This document shows positions 55,216 through 64,000 of a stretch of 64,000 bases of DNA, piece after piece (the stretch's first letter is position 1; the number at the start of each line of letters is the position of its first letter). The notes under the pieces were generated by a model. That model was not told where the DNA came from. It was given only the letters and a program-made list of their open reading frames with translations, and did no database searches. The stretch is from Aerococcus viridans. Its GTDB lineage: Bacteria; Bacillota; Bacilli; Lactobacillales; Aerococcaceae. The stretch is from positions 1-64,000 of the forward strand of contig NZ_PNHQ01000003.1 in the NCBI RefSeq assembly GCF_002871935.1, in the 5' to 3' direction. The position numbers were made by a program, and so were the translations under genes.

Positions 55216-55794
55216 CTAACAAGTACACTGACAAACAGTATCATCAGCAATTTGGACGCCAATAACAGCTTCCACCATATTTTTAGCGACTAAGTCTAAA
55301 TTCGCTAAATAGTAATTGCGGTCGGTTGCATCTGCAAGGAAGAATAATTCCAATAACCGGTAGTTAATCCCCCAACGACGCGCATTATTACAGTTTAACA
55401 AGTCCCCTCTCTTAGATAAGCCTAAACGATCACGAGTTACGAGGCCAAAATGCTTTTGAATCATGGCGATGAAGTTATCGTCCATGGCATCCGTTACATA
55501 ATCAGCATGAATAATCACATGACCACCAGTTTGCGGTTTAGCCGCTGCGTCCATATGCAATTCAACGACCACCCAATCCGCATAAGTCTTCATGTCCGAT
55601 GCATGTTGGTAAAGATTATCCATATAAAAGGCTACTTTAATGCCTGCTTTTTTGGCCCACTTTTCAATATAGGGCTTCAACTTCCGTACCATTTCTGCTT
55701 CTGTATAACTACCTGAAACAGCGCCTGGATCCCCGTTCCCATGACCAAATGCAATCAAAAGTCCTTTATATTCTTTAAATGTTGTTGCTTTCAT
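55216..55794 (-). CDS. N-acetylmuramoyl-L-alanine amidase (amidase_3), no signal peptide
   Basis: A 192-residue catalytic domain: LIAFGHGNGDPGAVSGSYTEAEMV gives the zinc His and Glu pair (with GHGNGDPGA), VVVELHMDAA the second zinc His region. There is no signal peptide, membrane segment or cell-wall-binding domain, and the end is Cys-rich (VCQCTC). Cytoplasmic amidases like this are typical of phage endolysins. It is 8 nt downstream of the sigma-like gene and probably co-transcribed. It might be a domesticated lysin or fratricin-like product. Confidence 0.82.
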   Translation of the reverse strand: MKATTFKEYKGLLIAFGHGNGDPGAVSGSYTEAEMVRKLKPYIEKWAKKAGIKVAFYMDNLYQHASDMKTYADWVVVELHMDAAAKPQTGGHVIIHADYVTDAMDDNFIAMIQKHFGLVTRDRLGLSKRGDLLNCNNARRWGINYRLLELFFLADATDRNYYLANLDLVAKNMVEAVIGVQIADDTVCQCTC

Positions 55795-55802
55795 ATTGCC
55801 TC

Positions 55803-56342
55803 CTAACCCACCAATAAATGGCGAATAGACTGTAGTTTATCCATCAAATTGCGTTTCTTATTGTAAATCGCTTGGCGAGAAATCGGGTAAATTTCAAGTA
55901 ATAGTTTAGTCTTCCCCTGACAAGCAATCACTTGGTAGAGAAAATCCAAATCACGGTAACGGAGTATTTTCGCCGCCTCAGCTAGAAAGTGCTGAATATC
56001 TGCCGTGACTTCAATCGTTTCCCCTTCACCTAAACCAGCTTCAAATACCCACTCATCCATGGTTGAAAACTCCTGACCACTCAAACGCGTATGCTTACGC
56101 AACTCATCCAAAACCCGCCATCCCATCACGCGCTTCACATAAGCGACAAACCGGTAACGATCAGCTTCACTTAGCGGGTCTCCGTCAAAATCCTCCGCTG
56201 CCTGATACAAAGCAATCTGTGCGATCTGGTATACATCATCATAATAAGACTTATACACATCCACATGATACCGATTCAAGACATGCACAATCACGCCATG
56301 ATACTGGTCCAACAACTCCGGATACCGATACTGATCAAACAT
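55803..56342 (-). CDS. sigma-70-like factor (SigH/ComX-type)
   Basis: A 179-residue protein with a region-2-like helix set (YDDVYQIAQIALYQAAEDFD, then YVKRVMGWRVLDELRK) and a C-terminal helix-turn-helix (LLEIYPISRQAIYNKKRNLMDKL), the make-up of small alternative sigma factors such as SigH and ComX. I start at ATG 56342, with GGGAGG upstream; the 7 codons before it would need TTG. It is paired with the amidase and divergent from a possible ComK-like gene, suggesting a competence or lysis role. Phage-derived late activators are an alternative. Confidence 0.7.
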   Translation of the reverse strand: MFDQYRYPELLDQYHGVIVHVLNRYHVDVYKSYYDDVYQIAQIALYQAAEDFDGDPLSEADRYRFVAYVKRVMGWRVLDELRKHTRLSGQEFSTMDEWVFEAGLGEGETIEVTADIQHFLAEAAKILRYRDLDFLYQVIACQGKTKLLLEIYPISRQAIYNKKRNLMDKLQSIRHLLVG

Positions 56343-56639
56343 AAACGTCCATTCCTCCCTCAACGAATCTAAAGTTTCTTATCATCACCTGCAGGTAACT
56401 TAAAATACGTTTATTACTCAGAAAAAGGCAAGCCCATGTCACGCTGATTACCTCATATTTTTAGGCAGAATTATCATTTAAAAATTAAAAACATTACGTA
56501 AAATCCGTTAAATACCCATAAATTATTACTCGTTTGATATAAAACAAACATTTTTCAAATGAAACAAAATATACTGTTTATTAAAAATAAATACAATGCT
56601 ATAAATAAGATAAGCAAAAAAGTTTAGAGGTGGTAGAAA

Positions 56640-57461
56640 ATGACAGCATATAACAACAAACTTGAAACAGTCCCAGCGAAATGCAATTGGCCAGACTATC
56701 TCAACACGTTAATTGAAAAAGCAACCTTTGGTGAGCCCCGTCAATTTAATCAATTACTCCAAAATATGTCGCTATTATACAATGTATCTGAATTTAACCT
56801 CCCCTTTAAGACGATTATTCTCTTTACAGATCAAAGTTTTGGTATCAGTGAGTTAGATCCTATGAGTCTGTTAAGAAACTGGCACGACCAATACGGTTTT
56901 CTCGCTACTTATTTTAATCAATCCCATGGGCATATCTTAGATAGTTATAAGCGGTTACCCGTTACCTTAGGTAAGTTCGCCTTCCAACGCTTTGATGACC
57001 AACAAGATGTCAACCATATCTTAGCCTTACATAATATCCAAATATACTATGCAGACGCCCAGTGCAAGAAGAATACCTGGATTGAAGTAGACAACCACTT
57101 TAAGTATAAAATCCAACTAAAGTGTAGATATTTAAGCGAAAAAATGGCTATTTACGCTACCTTCCGAAAACAGCAACTTCATTTCTTTAATCAAATGGCC
57201 TTTTATAGTCAATTGAATTTATTCAATCACCGGCAACATTTTACTAACCACCCACTAGAGAATGAACAATATTTGGTGAGTGAATCGGATTACCAACCTA
57301 TTAAAGCTTACGAAAACTTCGGGCAGCTAGATACTGTTTACCAACTTTTCATCAATATACTTCACTATCTCTTTGGGGCCGACAAATTAATGAAAATCGC
57401 GAATAAAAGCACCCAGAATAAGATACGGAGAATTCAAAGAGGGATGAACCAAGTGCATTAA
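56640..57461 (+). CDS. hypothetical protein, 273 aa, possibly ComK-like
   Basis: A soluble protein of 273 residues rich in aromatic residues, His and Gln, behind AGAGGTGG. I do not recognise it securely. The middle-to-C-terminal order (short hydrophobic strand NIQIYYAD, Cys, a Trp-Ile pair TWIEVDNHF, then alternating strands, then Phe-Asn-Gln) loosely resembles the order in ComK (IFLFPT, Cys, GWI..H, strands, FxNQ). The divergent sigma-like gene makes a competence-regulator reading attractive, but this is inference. The 297-bp AT-rich gap between the two genes shows no clear promoter. Confidence 0.6.
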   Translation: MTAYNNKLETVPAKCNWPDYLNTLIEKATFGEPRQFNQLLQNMSLLYNVSEFNLPFKTIILFTDQSFGISELDPMSLLRNWHDQYGFLATYFNQSHGHILDSYKRLPVTLGKFAFQRFDDQQDVNHILALHNIQIYYADAQCKKNTWIEVDNHFKYKIQLKCRYLSEKMAIYATFRKQQLHFFNQMAFYSQLNLFNHRQHFTNHPLENEQYLVSESDYQPIKAYENFGQLDTVYQLFINILHYLFGADKLMKIANKSTQNKIRRIQRGMNQVH

Positions 57462-57494
57462 GCAAACCCTTTATGCATTATGGGTATTGAAAAA

Positions 57495-57520
57495 AGGCTG
57501 AGCTATCACTCGCTCAGCCT
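57495..57520 (-). terminator. terminator of exonuclease III gene
   Basis: Arms AGGCTGAGC (57495-57503) and GCTCAGCCT (57512-57520); on the minus strand TTTTTT follows. It also separates the converging 56640-57461 gene. Confidence 0.8.
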
Positions 57521-57542
57521 AATCATTATTTCAACTATGTCA

Positions 57543-58370
57543 TTAGATATCGATTTCTAACAAAATCGGTGTATGGTCTTGTCGGGTACCAGAATCCAAC
57601 ATTTCAGATTTTTGGACTTTATCCGCAATCCGGTCACTCACTAGCCAATAATCAATTCTCCATCCAGAATTGTTGATTTTACTTGTTTTCACACGTTGTG
57701 CCCACCAAGTATAAACCCCTTCAACATCACCGTGGATCAGACGGAAAGTATCGGTGAAGCCGCGGTTTAATAAGTTGGTGAAGCCCGCACGTTCTTCATC
57801 GGTAAAACCAGCTGAAAAATGATTATTTTTAGGGTGTGCCAAGTCAATTTCTGTATGGGCAACATTAAAGTCACCACAAGCCAATACAGGTTTCTTCGCA
57901 TCTAAGTCTGCCAAATAATCTGCATATTGCACATCCCAAACTTGTCGGTCTTCTAAACGTGCTAAAGCAGATCCGGCATTTGGTGTATAGACATTGGTCA
58001 CATAGAAATCAGGAAACTCTAATGTAATCATACGACCTTCGTAATCCATCGTCGTCGGTGCCCCAATTTGTGGGAAAGTGACTTCTGGCGTATAGTCTTT
58101 CTTGTACAAGAACATGGTACCAGCATAACCTTTACGGGCAGGCTCAACACTAGACACCCACTGAATCTCATAATCCGGCACATTCGCTGTCATTATCTCA
58201 AGGTGCTTTTTCGTAGGTCCCTTCGCCGATAATTTCGTTTCTTGAATCGCAATCACATCTGGTTGATGTTCACGAATCATCTTTAAAACCTCACGTGATA
58301 GTTCTGCGCGTGGAGACGCACCAGTTAAGGCCGCATTTAAAGAATCAATATTCCATGAAATTAACTTCAT
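57543..58370 (-). CDS. xth: exodeoxyribonuclease III (AP endonuclease)
   Basis: An ExoA/Xth-type enzyme (about 275 aa) cutting at abasic sites. MKLISWNIDSL (Asn), IAIQETKLS (metal Glu), the Tyr in TNVYTPNAG, GDFNVAH (Asp/Asn), and the C-terminal RIDYWLVS...QDHTPI with the catalytic His are all present. The second Met of the frame fits AGGGG spacing best. Single-gene unit. Confidence 0.95.
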   Translation of the reverse strand: MKLISWNIDSLNAALTGASPRAELSREVLKMIREHQPDVIAIQETKLSAKGPTKKHLEIMTANVPDYEIQWVSSVEPARKGYAGTMFLYKKDYTPEVTFPQIGAPTTMDYEGRMITLEFPDFYVTNVYTPNAGSALARLEDRQVWDVQYADYLADLDAKKPVLACGDFNVAHTEIDLAHPKNNHFSAGFTDEERAGFTNLLNRGFTDTFRLIHGDVEGVYTWWAQRVKTSKINNSGWRIDYWLVSDRIADKVQKSEMLDSGTRQDHTPILLEIDI

Positions 58371-58513
58371 CATTAAACCCCTTTACTCATATGATGACTA
58401 TATTTTAGCATAACCACAAACATAACCGAAATGAGATAAATAACTAAGAGGTTCATTCAATTATTTTAAACATTACCTTTCTGAATACTTGCTGCTCATT
58501 AGTCGAAAAAGAA

Positions 58514-58547
58514 AAAAGAATCTCCAGCTTCATTTGGAGATTCTTTT
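58514..58547 (-). terminator. terminator of the beta-glucoside operon
   Basis: Arms AAAAGAATCTCCA (58514-58526) and TGGAGATTCTTTT (58535-58547), with T-rich sequence next on the minus strand. Confidence 0.8.
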
Positions 58548-58561
58548 AACGATTGCTATAT

Positions 58562-59929
58562 TTAAACTGTCCAATCCATGTCGTCATCTTCAACTTGGTT
58601 GCTATCATTCTTACTTTGTTCAATCTCTGCTTGTTTCTTCGCCACACGTTCAGAGATCTTAAGGAACGGCATATAGAATAAAGTTGTTACAGCTAAAATA
58701 ATGATTTGTAGTAAAACAACCTTCAAGTCCCCACCGCTCGCTAAGAATCCCGAAATTAATGGTGGCGTTGTCCAAGGAACTAGCACAATTAATGGTTCTA
58801 CAAAGCCAACTACAGTTGCAATATAGCCAATTAAAGCACCAATTACAGGAGATAAGACGAATGGAATCATCATCGGAATATTGAAAATAATTGGCAAACC
58901 AAAAATCATCGGTTCATTAATTTCGAATAATCCAGGGGCTATAGAAAGTTTCGATACTTCCCGGTAAGGTTGGTACTTACTTACTAAAAATACCGCGATA
59001 ATTAAAGCTAAAGTACCACCTGTACCACCCATTTGTGCGTAAACCGCTTGGAATGAGGTATTGATGATATTCATTGGCTCTTGTCCATTAGCAACAGCAT
59101 TCATATTTTCGTTCATATTCACAAGTAATAATGGTTCTGTTAATACCCCATTAATGACTGTTTGATGAATACCTAATGTAAATAAGAAATTACCAGTTGA
59201 ATAAATCAACAGATAGCCGAATATAGATGAATTGACCGCACGTAATGGTTCTTGAATAAGTGTTGATATTAAGGTTACTAAGTCTGTATGAAAAACAACA
59301 CTTAATAGCGCAGAAATGATCGCAAAAAATGATAAAGTCACAATGGTGGGGATCATTGTTGAAAAACCTTGACCAACTGCTGGTGGAACTTGATCACCTA
59401 AGTTAATGCGTAATTTTTTATTATTTGCTAGTTTCATAAAAACTTCTGTAGCTAATAACCCCATGATAATCCCAGCAAACATCCCTTGGGTTCCTAATTC
59501 ATTAAAAGATACTACTCCCGAAACCTCTACCGGATCGCTACCATCAATCGGTGTTGCCAATCTGGAAATAGCCATCATAATAAATAAAGAAGCAGTTGCA
59601 ACAGAAGTCGCCGAAATCGGACTTGAAAAGTTTTTATTGGTAGCCAATGAATAAGCAATCATTGGTGCAATCAAGAGTCCCGCAATATTCAAAGTACCAT
59701 TTGTGATTACATTCCCAAAAGTTTGAAAATTAGCTAGTGTCTCACCACTCAAGAATATCGGGAAGATCACATTATTCACCAAGACAGCAAGCCCAGCTAG
59801 AATAAACATAGGCATAATACTCGCGAAAGCGTCTCGCAAACTTCGTAGATGAACTTGATTTCCAATCTTAACAGAGAAATTCGTAAATTTTTCAATAAAA
59901 GCATTATTTTGAACTTTATTTTGAGCCAT
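58562..59929 (-). CDS. PTS lactose/cellobiose-type EIIC permease
   Basis: A 455-residue EIIC of the Lac/Chb (CelB) family with eight to ten hydrophobic helices. The C-terminal conserved region APGLFEINEPMIFGLPIIFN carries the sugar-site Glu. The enzyme imports and, with EIIA/EIIB, phosphorylates beta-glucosides such as cellobiose. No EIIA or EIIB is in this operon, so they must be supplied from elsewhere. It follows the 6-phospho-beta-glucosidase gene by 15 nt. Confidence 0.93.
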   Translation of the reverse strand: MAQNKVQNNAFIEKFTNFSVKIGNQVHLRSLRDAFASIMPMFILAGLAVLVNNVIFPIFLSGETLANFQTFGNVITNGTLNIAGLLIAPMIAYSLATNKNFSSPISATSVATASLFIMMAISRLATPIDGSDPVEVSGVVSFNELGTQGMFAGIIMGLLATEVFMKLANNKKLRINLGDQVPPAVGQGFSTMIPTIVTLSFFAIISALLSVVFHTDLVTLISTLIQEPLRAVNSSIFGYLLIYSTGNFLFTLGIHQTVINGVLTEPLLLVNMNENMNAVANGQEPMNIINTSFQAVYAQMGGTGGTLALIIAVFLVSKYQPYREVSKLSIAPGLFEINEPMIFGLPIIFNIPMMIPFVLSPVIGALIGYIATVVGFVEPLIVLVPWTTPPLISGFLASGGDLKVVLLQIIILAVTTLFYMPFLKISERVAKKQAEIEQSKNDSNQVEDDDMDWTV

Positions 59930-59944
59930 CTCTTTCGCCCCTCT

Positions 59945-61318
59945 CTATTCTTTATTCAAACCATATTTTTCATTGTATTCCTGAATAGTTTCCTTAAACC
60001 ATTGATAGGATTTCTTCGGTACCCGCTTCATATCTCTTAAATCATGATTGGTACGGTTGACATATACTAGTCCGTAACGTTTTCGCATATCACCTTGAGA
60101 GGATAGAATATCAATTAATCCCCAACCTAGGTAACCCATGATTTCTACACCGTCTTCATGAATAGCATCAAACATCGCTTTTATATGTGCTTCATGATAA
60201 GCAATACGATAGTCATCTTGAATTGGATTTTCCCCATCCCATTCTTCCTGCACACCAATACCATTTTCAATTGGAAAAACTGGTAATTGATATCTTTGAT
60301 ACATTTTATTCATTACATCACGGAAACCTAATGGATCAATTTGCCAGTTCCATTCAGTTGTATCAAGATGCGGATTGTCCACTTTACCCTCAACTAAGTA
60401 CCAGTTAGGTGCCGTATCTGATGGTATTTCATTTGCCGAGATAGTTGTTGACGCATAATAAGAAAAACTCAAATAATCGTTATAATGACTTGCAATGGCT
60501 TCAAGTTCTTCATCTGTCGCTTTCCAATCAATTTGATTATTTTTAATATAAGTTAACACTTCATTTGAATATTGCCCTTTTGCATATGCATCTAATAAAT
60601 TATAGTTAATGAATTCATCCCATTTACGAGCAGCTAAGATATCTTCAGGTTTTGAACTAGCTGGATACACCTCACTATAGGCCAACATCCCGCCCATCTT
60701 CGCATCAGAATTTTCATGCAAATAATTGGTAATTTCTGCATGGCTAGCCATCACATTATGCATGATTTGATATAATTCATGAACATCTTGCTTACCATTT
60801 TCTGCCCCAGCAATCACATAACTAATATTCGGTTCAGAATACAGATTCTGCTCATTAAAGATAATCCAATACTTCACCTTATTTGAAAACTCATCAATCA
60901 TCTTTTGACCGTAACGAACAAATGCTTCTTTTACATGTTTTGAAGTAAAGCCATTGTATTCTTCAGCAAGGTGAAGTGGCATATCAAAGTGGTATAAACA
61001 AATCATCGGTTCAATACCACGTTCAATTAATGCGTCTACAATACGATGATAATAATCGATACCTTCTTGATTAAAATCACCGTCGCCATCCTTTACTACA
61101 CGTGACCAGGAAATTTGGAACCGATACATATTCATCCCTAAATCTTGAATATAATCAAAGTCTTCCTCAAAGTGATGGTAATTATCATTGGCAAAATGCC
61201 AGTCACTCGCAAATTCACTTGCTTCTCTGACATCATATACTGATAGAGACTTACCGCCTTCATTCCAGCCACCTTCAGTTTGCATACTTGAGACAGAATT
61301 TCCCCAAAAGAATTTCAT
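59945..61318 (-). CDS. 6-phospho-beta-glucosidase (GH1)
   Basis: A 457-residue GH1 enzyme. The acid/base Glu is in the IFNEQN motif (canonical TFNEP/TLNEP, here with Gln for Pro) and the nucleophile Glu in PIENGIG (usual IxENG). GNSVSSMQTEGGWNEGG near the N terminus and MYRFQISWSR are typical of the phospho-beta-glucosidase branch. It hydrolyses the 6-phospho-beta-glucoside delivered by the PTS. First gene of the operon, behind AAGGAGGAG, with a cre site and a GntR operator upstream. Confidence 0.93.
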   Translation of the reverse strand: MKFFWGNSVSSMQTEGGWNEGGKSLSVYDVREASEFASDWHFANDNYHHFEEDFDYIQDLGMNMYRFQISWSRVVKDGDGDFNQEGIDYYHRIVDALIERGIEPMICLYHFDMPLHLAEEYNGFTSKHVKEAFVRYGQKMIDEFSNKVKYWIIFNEQNLYSEPNISYVIAGAENGKQDVHELYQIMHNVMASHAEITNYLHENSDAKMGGMLAYSEVYPASSKPEDILAARKWDEFINYNLLDAYAKGQYSNEVLTYIKNNQIDWKATDEELEAIASHYNDYLSFSYYASTTISANEIPSDTAPNWYLVEGKVDNPHLDTTEWNWQIDPLGFRDVMNKMYQRYQLPVFPIENGIGVQEEWDGENPIQDDYRIAYHEAHIKAMFDAIHEDGVEIMGYLGWGLIDILSSQGDMRKRYGLVYVNRTNHDLRDMKRVPKKSYQWFKETIQEYNEKYGLNKE

Positions 61319-61337
61319 AATACTCCTCCTTAAAATA

Positions 61338-61352
61338 TAGTAAGCGTTTACA
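61338..61352 (-). promoter_or_regulatory. cre (CcpA) site
   Basis: TAGTAAGCGTTTACA matches the cre consensus WTGNAAGCGNWWWCA at 14 of 15 positions. It lies 20 bp upstream of the 6-phospho-beta-glucosidase start, where CcpA would repress in glucose. Confidence 0.7.
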
Positions 61353-61402
61353 TTTATAAATATATATTAAAACAAATTTCCAATAGGAGAAAGACGTCTA
61401 AT

Positions 61403-61434
61403 CAACTTTGTAAACATACCTGTTTACAAAGTTG
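61403..61434. promoter_or_regulatory. GntR-type operator, 14-bp inverted repeat
   Basis: CAACTTTGTAAACA (61403-61416) and TGTTTACAAAGTTG (61421-61434) form perfect arms around TACC. It sits between the divergent regulator and the glucosidase operon, and fits a dimeric GntR/HutC regulator controlling both. Confidence 0.75.
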
Positions 61435-61469
61435 TCAGCGGATTCTATAATTTATTTGAGGTGATTCAT

Positions 61470-62186
61470 ATGTCAAAATATACAAGCATAGCTGATGATT
61501 TACGTGATCAAATACTTATAGGAAGATATAAAGACTCAGATAAATTACCCAAGCAATCAAACCTAGCAGACTTATACAATACAAGTAGGGTAACCATTTC
61601 GCGTGCTATCGGTATTTTGCAACTAGAGGGCTTAGTGTCTACCGAATTTGGTGGCGGCACAAAGATTAATCGAATAAATACCGAGAATCAGTTCTTTGAC
61701 CATATGATTAATACCCCCTCTGGTGCTAGTTATAACTATGGTGGTAAAGGTCAACTAACCTCTACCATAATTTCCTTTGAACAACGACTACCTGTAGAAG
61801 ATGAGCAGCAAAAACTACACATCAAAGAAACAGATGCAGTATACGATATCATCCGTGTGAGAAACTTAAATGGTCAGCCATTTATTATTGAATATACGAT
61901 CATGCCAGTAAAAGTGATTCCTAATATTACAATAGAAATATTAAAAAATTCTATTTATACGCATATCCAAGATACTTTAAATCTTGATTTAGGTAAATCT
62001 TTTCGTATCATATCAGCAGATGAAGCCGATGCCTTTGACAGTCAGTACTTACAAACAGAAATAGGCAAACCAATTCTAGAAATCGAACAAGTCGCTTTCC
62101 TTAAAAATGGCGTCCCCTTTGAATATTCCCAAACGCGTCACTTATATAACAAAGGTCGTATCATTTATGTAGAATTATGCCGTTAA
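61470..62186 (+). CDS. GntR-family (HutC/UTRA) transcriptional regulator of the beta-glucoside genes
   Basis: A 238-residue regulator with an N-terminal winged helix (YTSIADDLRDQILIGRYKD, LADLYNTSRVTISRAI) and a C-terminal UTRA ligand domain (DAVYDIIRVRNLNGQPFIIE, EIEQVAFLKNGVPFEYSQTR). I start at ATG 61470 after GAGGTGA. It is divergent from the glucosidase/PTS genes over a strong inverted repeat and would most likely respond to a phosphorylated beta-glucoside. Confidence 0.92.
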   Translation: MSKYTSIADDLRDQILIGRYKDSDKLPKQSNLADLYNTSRVTISRAIGILQLEGLVSTEFGGGTKINRINTENQFFDHMINTPSGASYNYGGKGQLTSTIISFEQRLPVEDEQQKLHIKETDAVYDIIRVRNLNGQPFIIEYTIMPVKVIPNITIEILKNSIYTHIQDTLNLDLGKSFRIISADEADAFDSQYLQTEIGKPILEIEQVAFLKNGVPFEYSQTRHLYNKGRIIYVELCR

Positions 62187-62224
62187 AAAAAGCCACCCTA
62201 CCTGGATGACTTGCTGTCGGCTAA

Positions 62225-62806
62225 CTATTCTTCATCTACCCAATGGTATAAGAAGAACATATAGCCCCAAAATTTCTTAATTTCTTTAAAGCCGGCTTGA
62301 CGGTTGGCTTGCCACCAAGTCACTTCCTCGCCACCAACATCATGATAGGTCGCGACATAAGTTAAATCAAAGTTATAGTGGCGATTTTGTCGTTCATAAA
62401 TCATTTTGGTCCGTAACATATGGTAGTCAGATGACGTAATGATGGCTGAATCATAACCCATTTCTTCCATCATCTTCAAGGTATTTCTTGCGTTGGTATA
62501 AGTGGACGTCGCATTTGCCTCGTTAATTAAAGCATCACTTGGTGCACCTGCTCCCACGTAAAAATCATAATTTGACTGGGTTAGTGGACTTACGATAATT
62601 TTTCCTGAACGTGAATAACCGGCTTTAAGCAAATCAACTGCTTCACCAGCCCGCTCACTAGCCCCTTCTGGTACAACGATAATATCTGATACTTTCGGTT
62701 CCTCATCAACAATGAGGTTACTGATGGTGATCACACAAACTAATCCAATAGCAATGCTGATACCAGCAAGAAAGCCCAACAGTCGCACAACATTATTTCC
62801 TTTCAT
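62225..62806 (-). CDS. YdcF/SanA-type DUF218 membrane-anchored protein
   Basis: About 193 residues: one N-terminal membrane helix (about 8-32) followed by a DUF218 domain (DIIVVPEGASERAGEAVDLLKAGYS, STYTNARNTLKMMEEMGYDSAIITSSDYHMLRT in pieces). SanA/ElyC/YdcF relatives act in the envelope, but the reaction is not established. I prefer the second Met (62806) for spacing to GGGGA. It converges with the GntR gene. Confidence 0.85.
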   Translation of the reverse strand: MKGNNVVRLLGFLAGISIAIGLVCVITISNLIVDEEPKVSDIIVVPEGASERAGEAVDLLKAGYSRSGKIIVSPLTQSNYDFYVGAGAPSDALINEANATSTYTNARNTLKMMEEMGYDSAIITSSDYHMLRTKMIYERQNRHYNFDLTYVATYHDVGGEEVTWWQANRQAGFKEIKKFWGYMFFLYHWVDEE

Positions 62807-62884
62807 CTGCATTCCCCATTTTGATAAGCATTTTCCTTTTGTCTTATCTTACCACATGGGCATTACCGGATGAAAAGTAAAGTA

Positions 62885-63412
62885 TTATTTTCCAAAATCA
62901 AACATGATCGTATTATGATGTTTTCTAGCAAGTGATACGAGGTCTCTTTGGATGATTTCACTAAATTGATCTTCATATTTAAACATATCGAGTGGCTGTT
63001 GATTTAAATCAGCGTCCTCAATATATACTTTTAACCGCTTTTGTACTTGTTTCATTTCAAAATCAATTTCATCTGGATGTTTAGCACTCGCAACTGCATA
63101 GCAAAATTCATCTATTGGTAAGTCTTCACAGATATCAATAATATTGAATAAGTGTTCCTCATGATGGATAAGTTTTTGAATATCACAAACTTTTGTAATT
63201 ACCGGCAATATCACTATCCGCGATTGCTCCAAGATATCTTCAATCATCGCTGTATCCCCTGGTTGAATAAATATATATTCCACACCAGGTAAATCTGGTA
63301 ACACAACATCTTCATCATGTACAGCGATCACTTCATACCCCGCCATAGAAAATTGTTCTACCGCCTGACGTCCTATCATATTCGTTGCACCGATAATTGC
63401 TACTTTATTCAT
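62885..63412 (-). CDS. Rossmann-fold NAD(P)-binding protein, 175 aa
   Basis: Starts at 63412 (MNKVAIIGATNMIGRQAVEQF) with GGTGGAGAG upstream; the longer frame overlaps that site. The N-terminal GATNMIG glycine motif is of the NAD(P)-epimerase/NmrA kind. The rest is acidic and lacks the Tyr-Lys catalytic pair. It ends with a basic stretch near the C terminus. No clear function. Confidence 0.65.
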   Translation of the reverse strand: MNKVAIIGATNMIGRQAVEQFSMAGYEVIAVHDEDVVLPDLPGVEYIFIQPGDTAMIEDILEQSRIVILPVITKVCDIQKLIHHEEHLFNIIDICEDLPIDEFCYAVASAKHPDEIDFEMKQVQKRLKVYIEDADLNQQPLDMFKYEDQFSEIIQRDLVSLARKHHNTIMFDFGK

Positions 63413-64000
63413 TCTCTCCACCAAAATTCCCTTATAAATATAGACGCCACTCACCAACTGTTATTGATCTTTCAATCAATAAAACCCACAATTATGTGCT
63501 ATCTTTCAATAAAAATTCTAAAGACATCCCATAAAAATTTAAACTGTCTAAAAATACAACATAACAATAACATACGCTTTGCACTTTTTCTCTTCATAAT
63601 CGTGTATATGAAACGGATATTTGAAATGGAATTATGGTCAAAATCAGTAGCTAAGCAAATATTAAGACAAACTTCCCAAGTTTCGAAGATATAGGTATAA
63701 CTTACTCGCAATCATACTGTTATTATTATGGCTATGCAGCCCTTGTAACCCCTTACATTATAGTCTTAAATATATTTAGAAAGATAGCCTTTTTCGTATT
63801 TATACAGTATTATTTGTCAAATATGCATTTATATTGTCTAAACGTAATTTATTCAGTACAATGATGTTTTTGTTGGTAGAATGATGGTGTATATGGTGAG
63901 TACAGTTTAAAAAATACATAGGGTATCTTGAATTAATCAATAACTCTTATCTGAGTAATAAATTAAAGTCATTTTAGGCATTCTTTCAAGAAGCGTCTCG
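63413..64000. other. 588 bases without a supported gene
   Basis: AT-rich sequence. Short frames on both strands around 63317-63711 have poor composition and no ribosome binding sites. No strong hairpin, tRNA or repeat was seen by eye. Confidence 0.5.

Noticed and set aside
55216..56342. Intact prophage
   Set aside because: Only an amidase and a sigma-like gene are present; no holin, structural, integrase or attachment sequences are visible.
63317..63711. Two overlapping frames near the right end
   Set aside because: Poor composition, no ribosome binding site, no recognisable motif.

Overview
The window reads as a low-GC Gram-positive chromosome, most likely Lactobacillales. The grounds are the single-chain PurL, ffh-rpsP-khpA-rimM-trmD and recG-plsX-acpP-rnc-smc-ftsY gene strings, a CcpA-type cre site, PurR-type boxes and a BceRS-BceAB module. 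I lean towards an Aerococcaceae-like genus, but that is inference. Most genes lie on the minus strand.

Region by region. 1-1.9 kb: a TnpB tail with a possible guide-RNA/right-end region, a tiny membrane protein, and a CstR-like persulfide repressor with a rhodanese, preceded by a decayed second rhodanese whose promoter and operator still look intact. 1.9-5.9 kb: a MarR regulator and an asymmetric heterodimeric ABC exporter. 6-16.6 kb: the purine operon purC-L-E-F-M-N-H-D. 16.9-21.8 kb: an unknown protein, a Gfo/Idh oxidoreductase, an aldehyde dehydrogenase and a CLC transporter. 21.9-29.5 kb: rplS, a pyruvate-kinase-like gene with an in-frame stop, a YdaT-like protein, trmD, rimM, a tandem array of structured repeats, khpA, rpsP, ffh and ylxM. 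29.7-36.9 kb: a frameshifted P-type ATPase, a ROK sugar kinase, serA and serC, with further structured elements between them. 37.2-42.5 kb: a LURP-like protein, a possible small RNA and a BceRS-BceAB peptide-sensing and resistance module. 42.6-53 kb: ftsY, a HAD phosphatase, smc, rnc, acpP, plsX and recG. 53-64 kb: a luciferase-like oxidoreductase, an orphan NlpA/MetQ lipoprotein, an intracellular amidase with a sigma-like factor opposite a possible ComK-like protein, exonuclease III, a beta-glucoside PTS/6-phospho-beta-glucosidase unit with its GntR regulator, and two small genes.

Two observations stand out. First, both glutamine-using enzymes of the purine operon, PurF and PurL, have lost every recognisable glutaminase catalytic residue, while their PRPP-transferase and synthetase parts look intact. 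The pathway as encoded here looks ammonia-fed. Second, a nested stem-loop module of about 100 nt occurs at least seven times: five units with a 118-119 bp period between khpA and rimM, one diverged unit beside the ROK kinase, and one apparently nested in the variable loop of another two-copy structured element. Loop sequences are kept while stems change on both sides, which is the mark of selection on structure.

No database search or folding program was run. Family names come from motifs read by eye, and start codons were chosen from ribosome binding sites.
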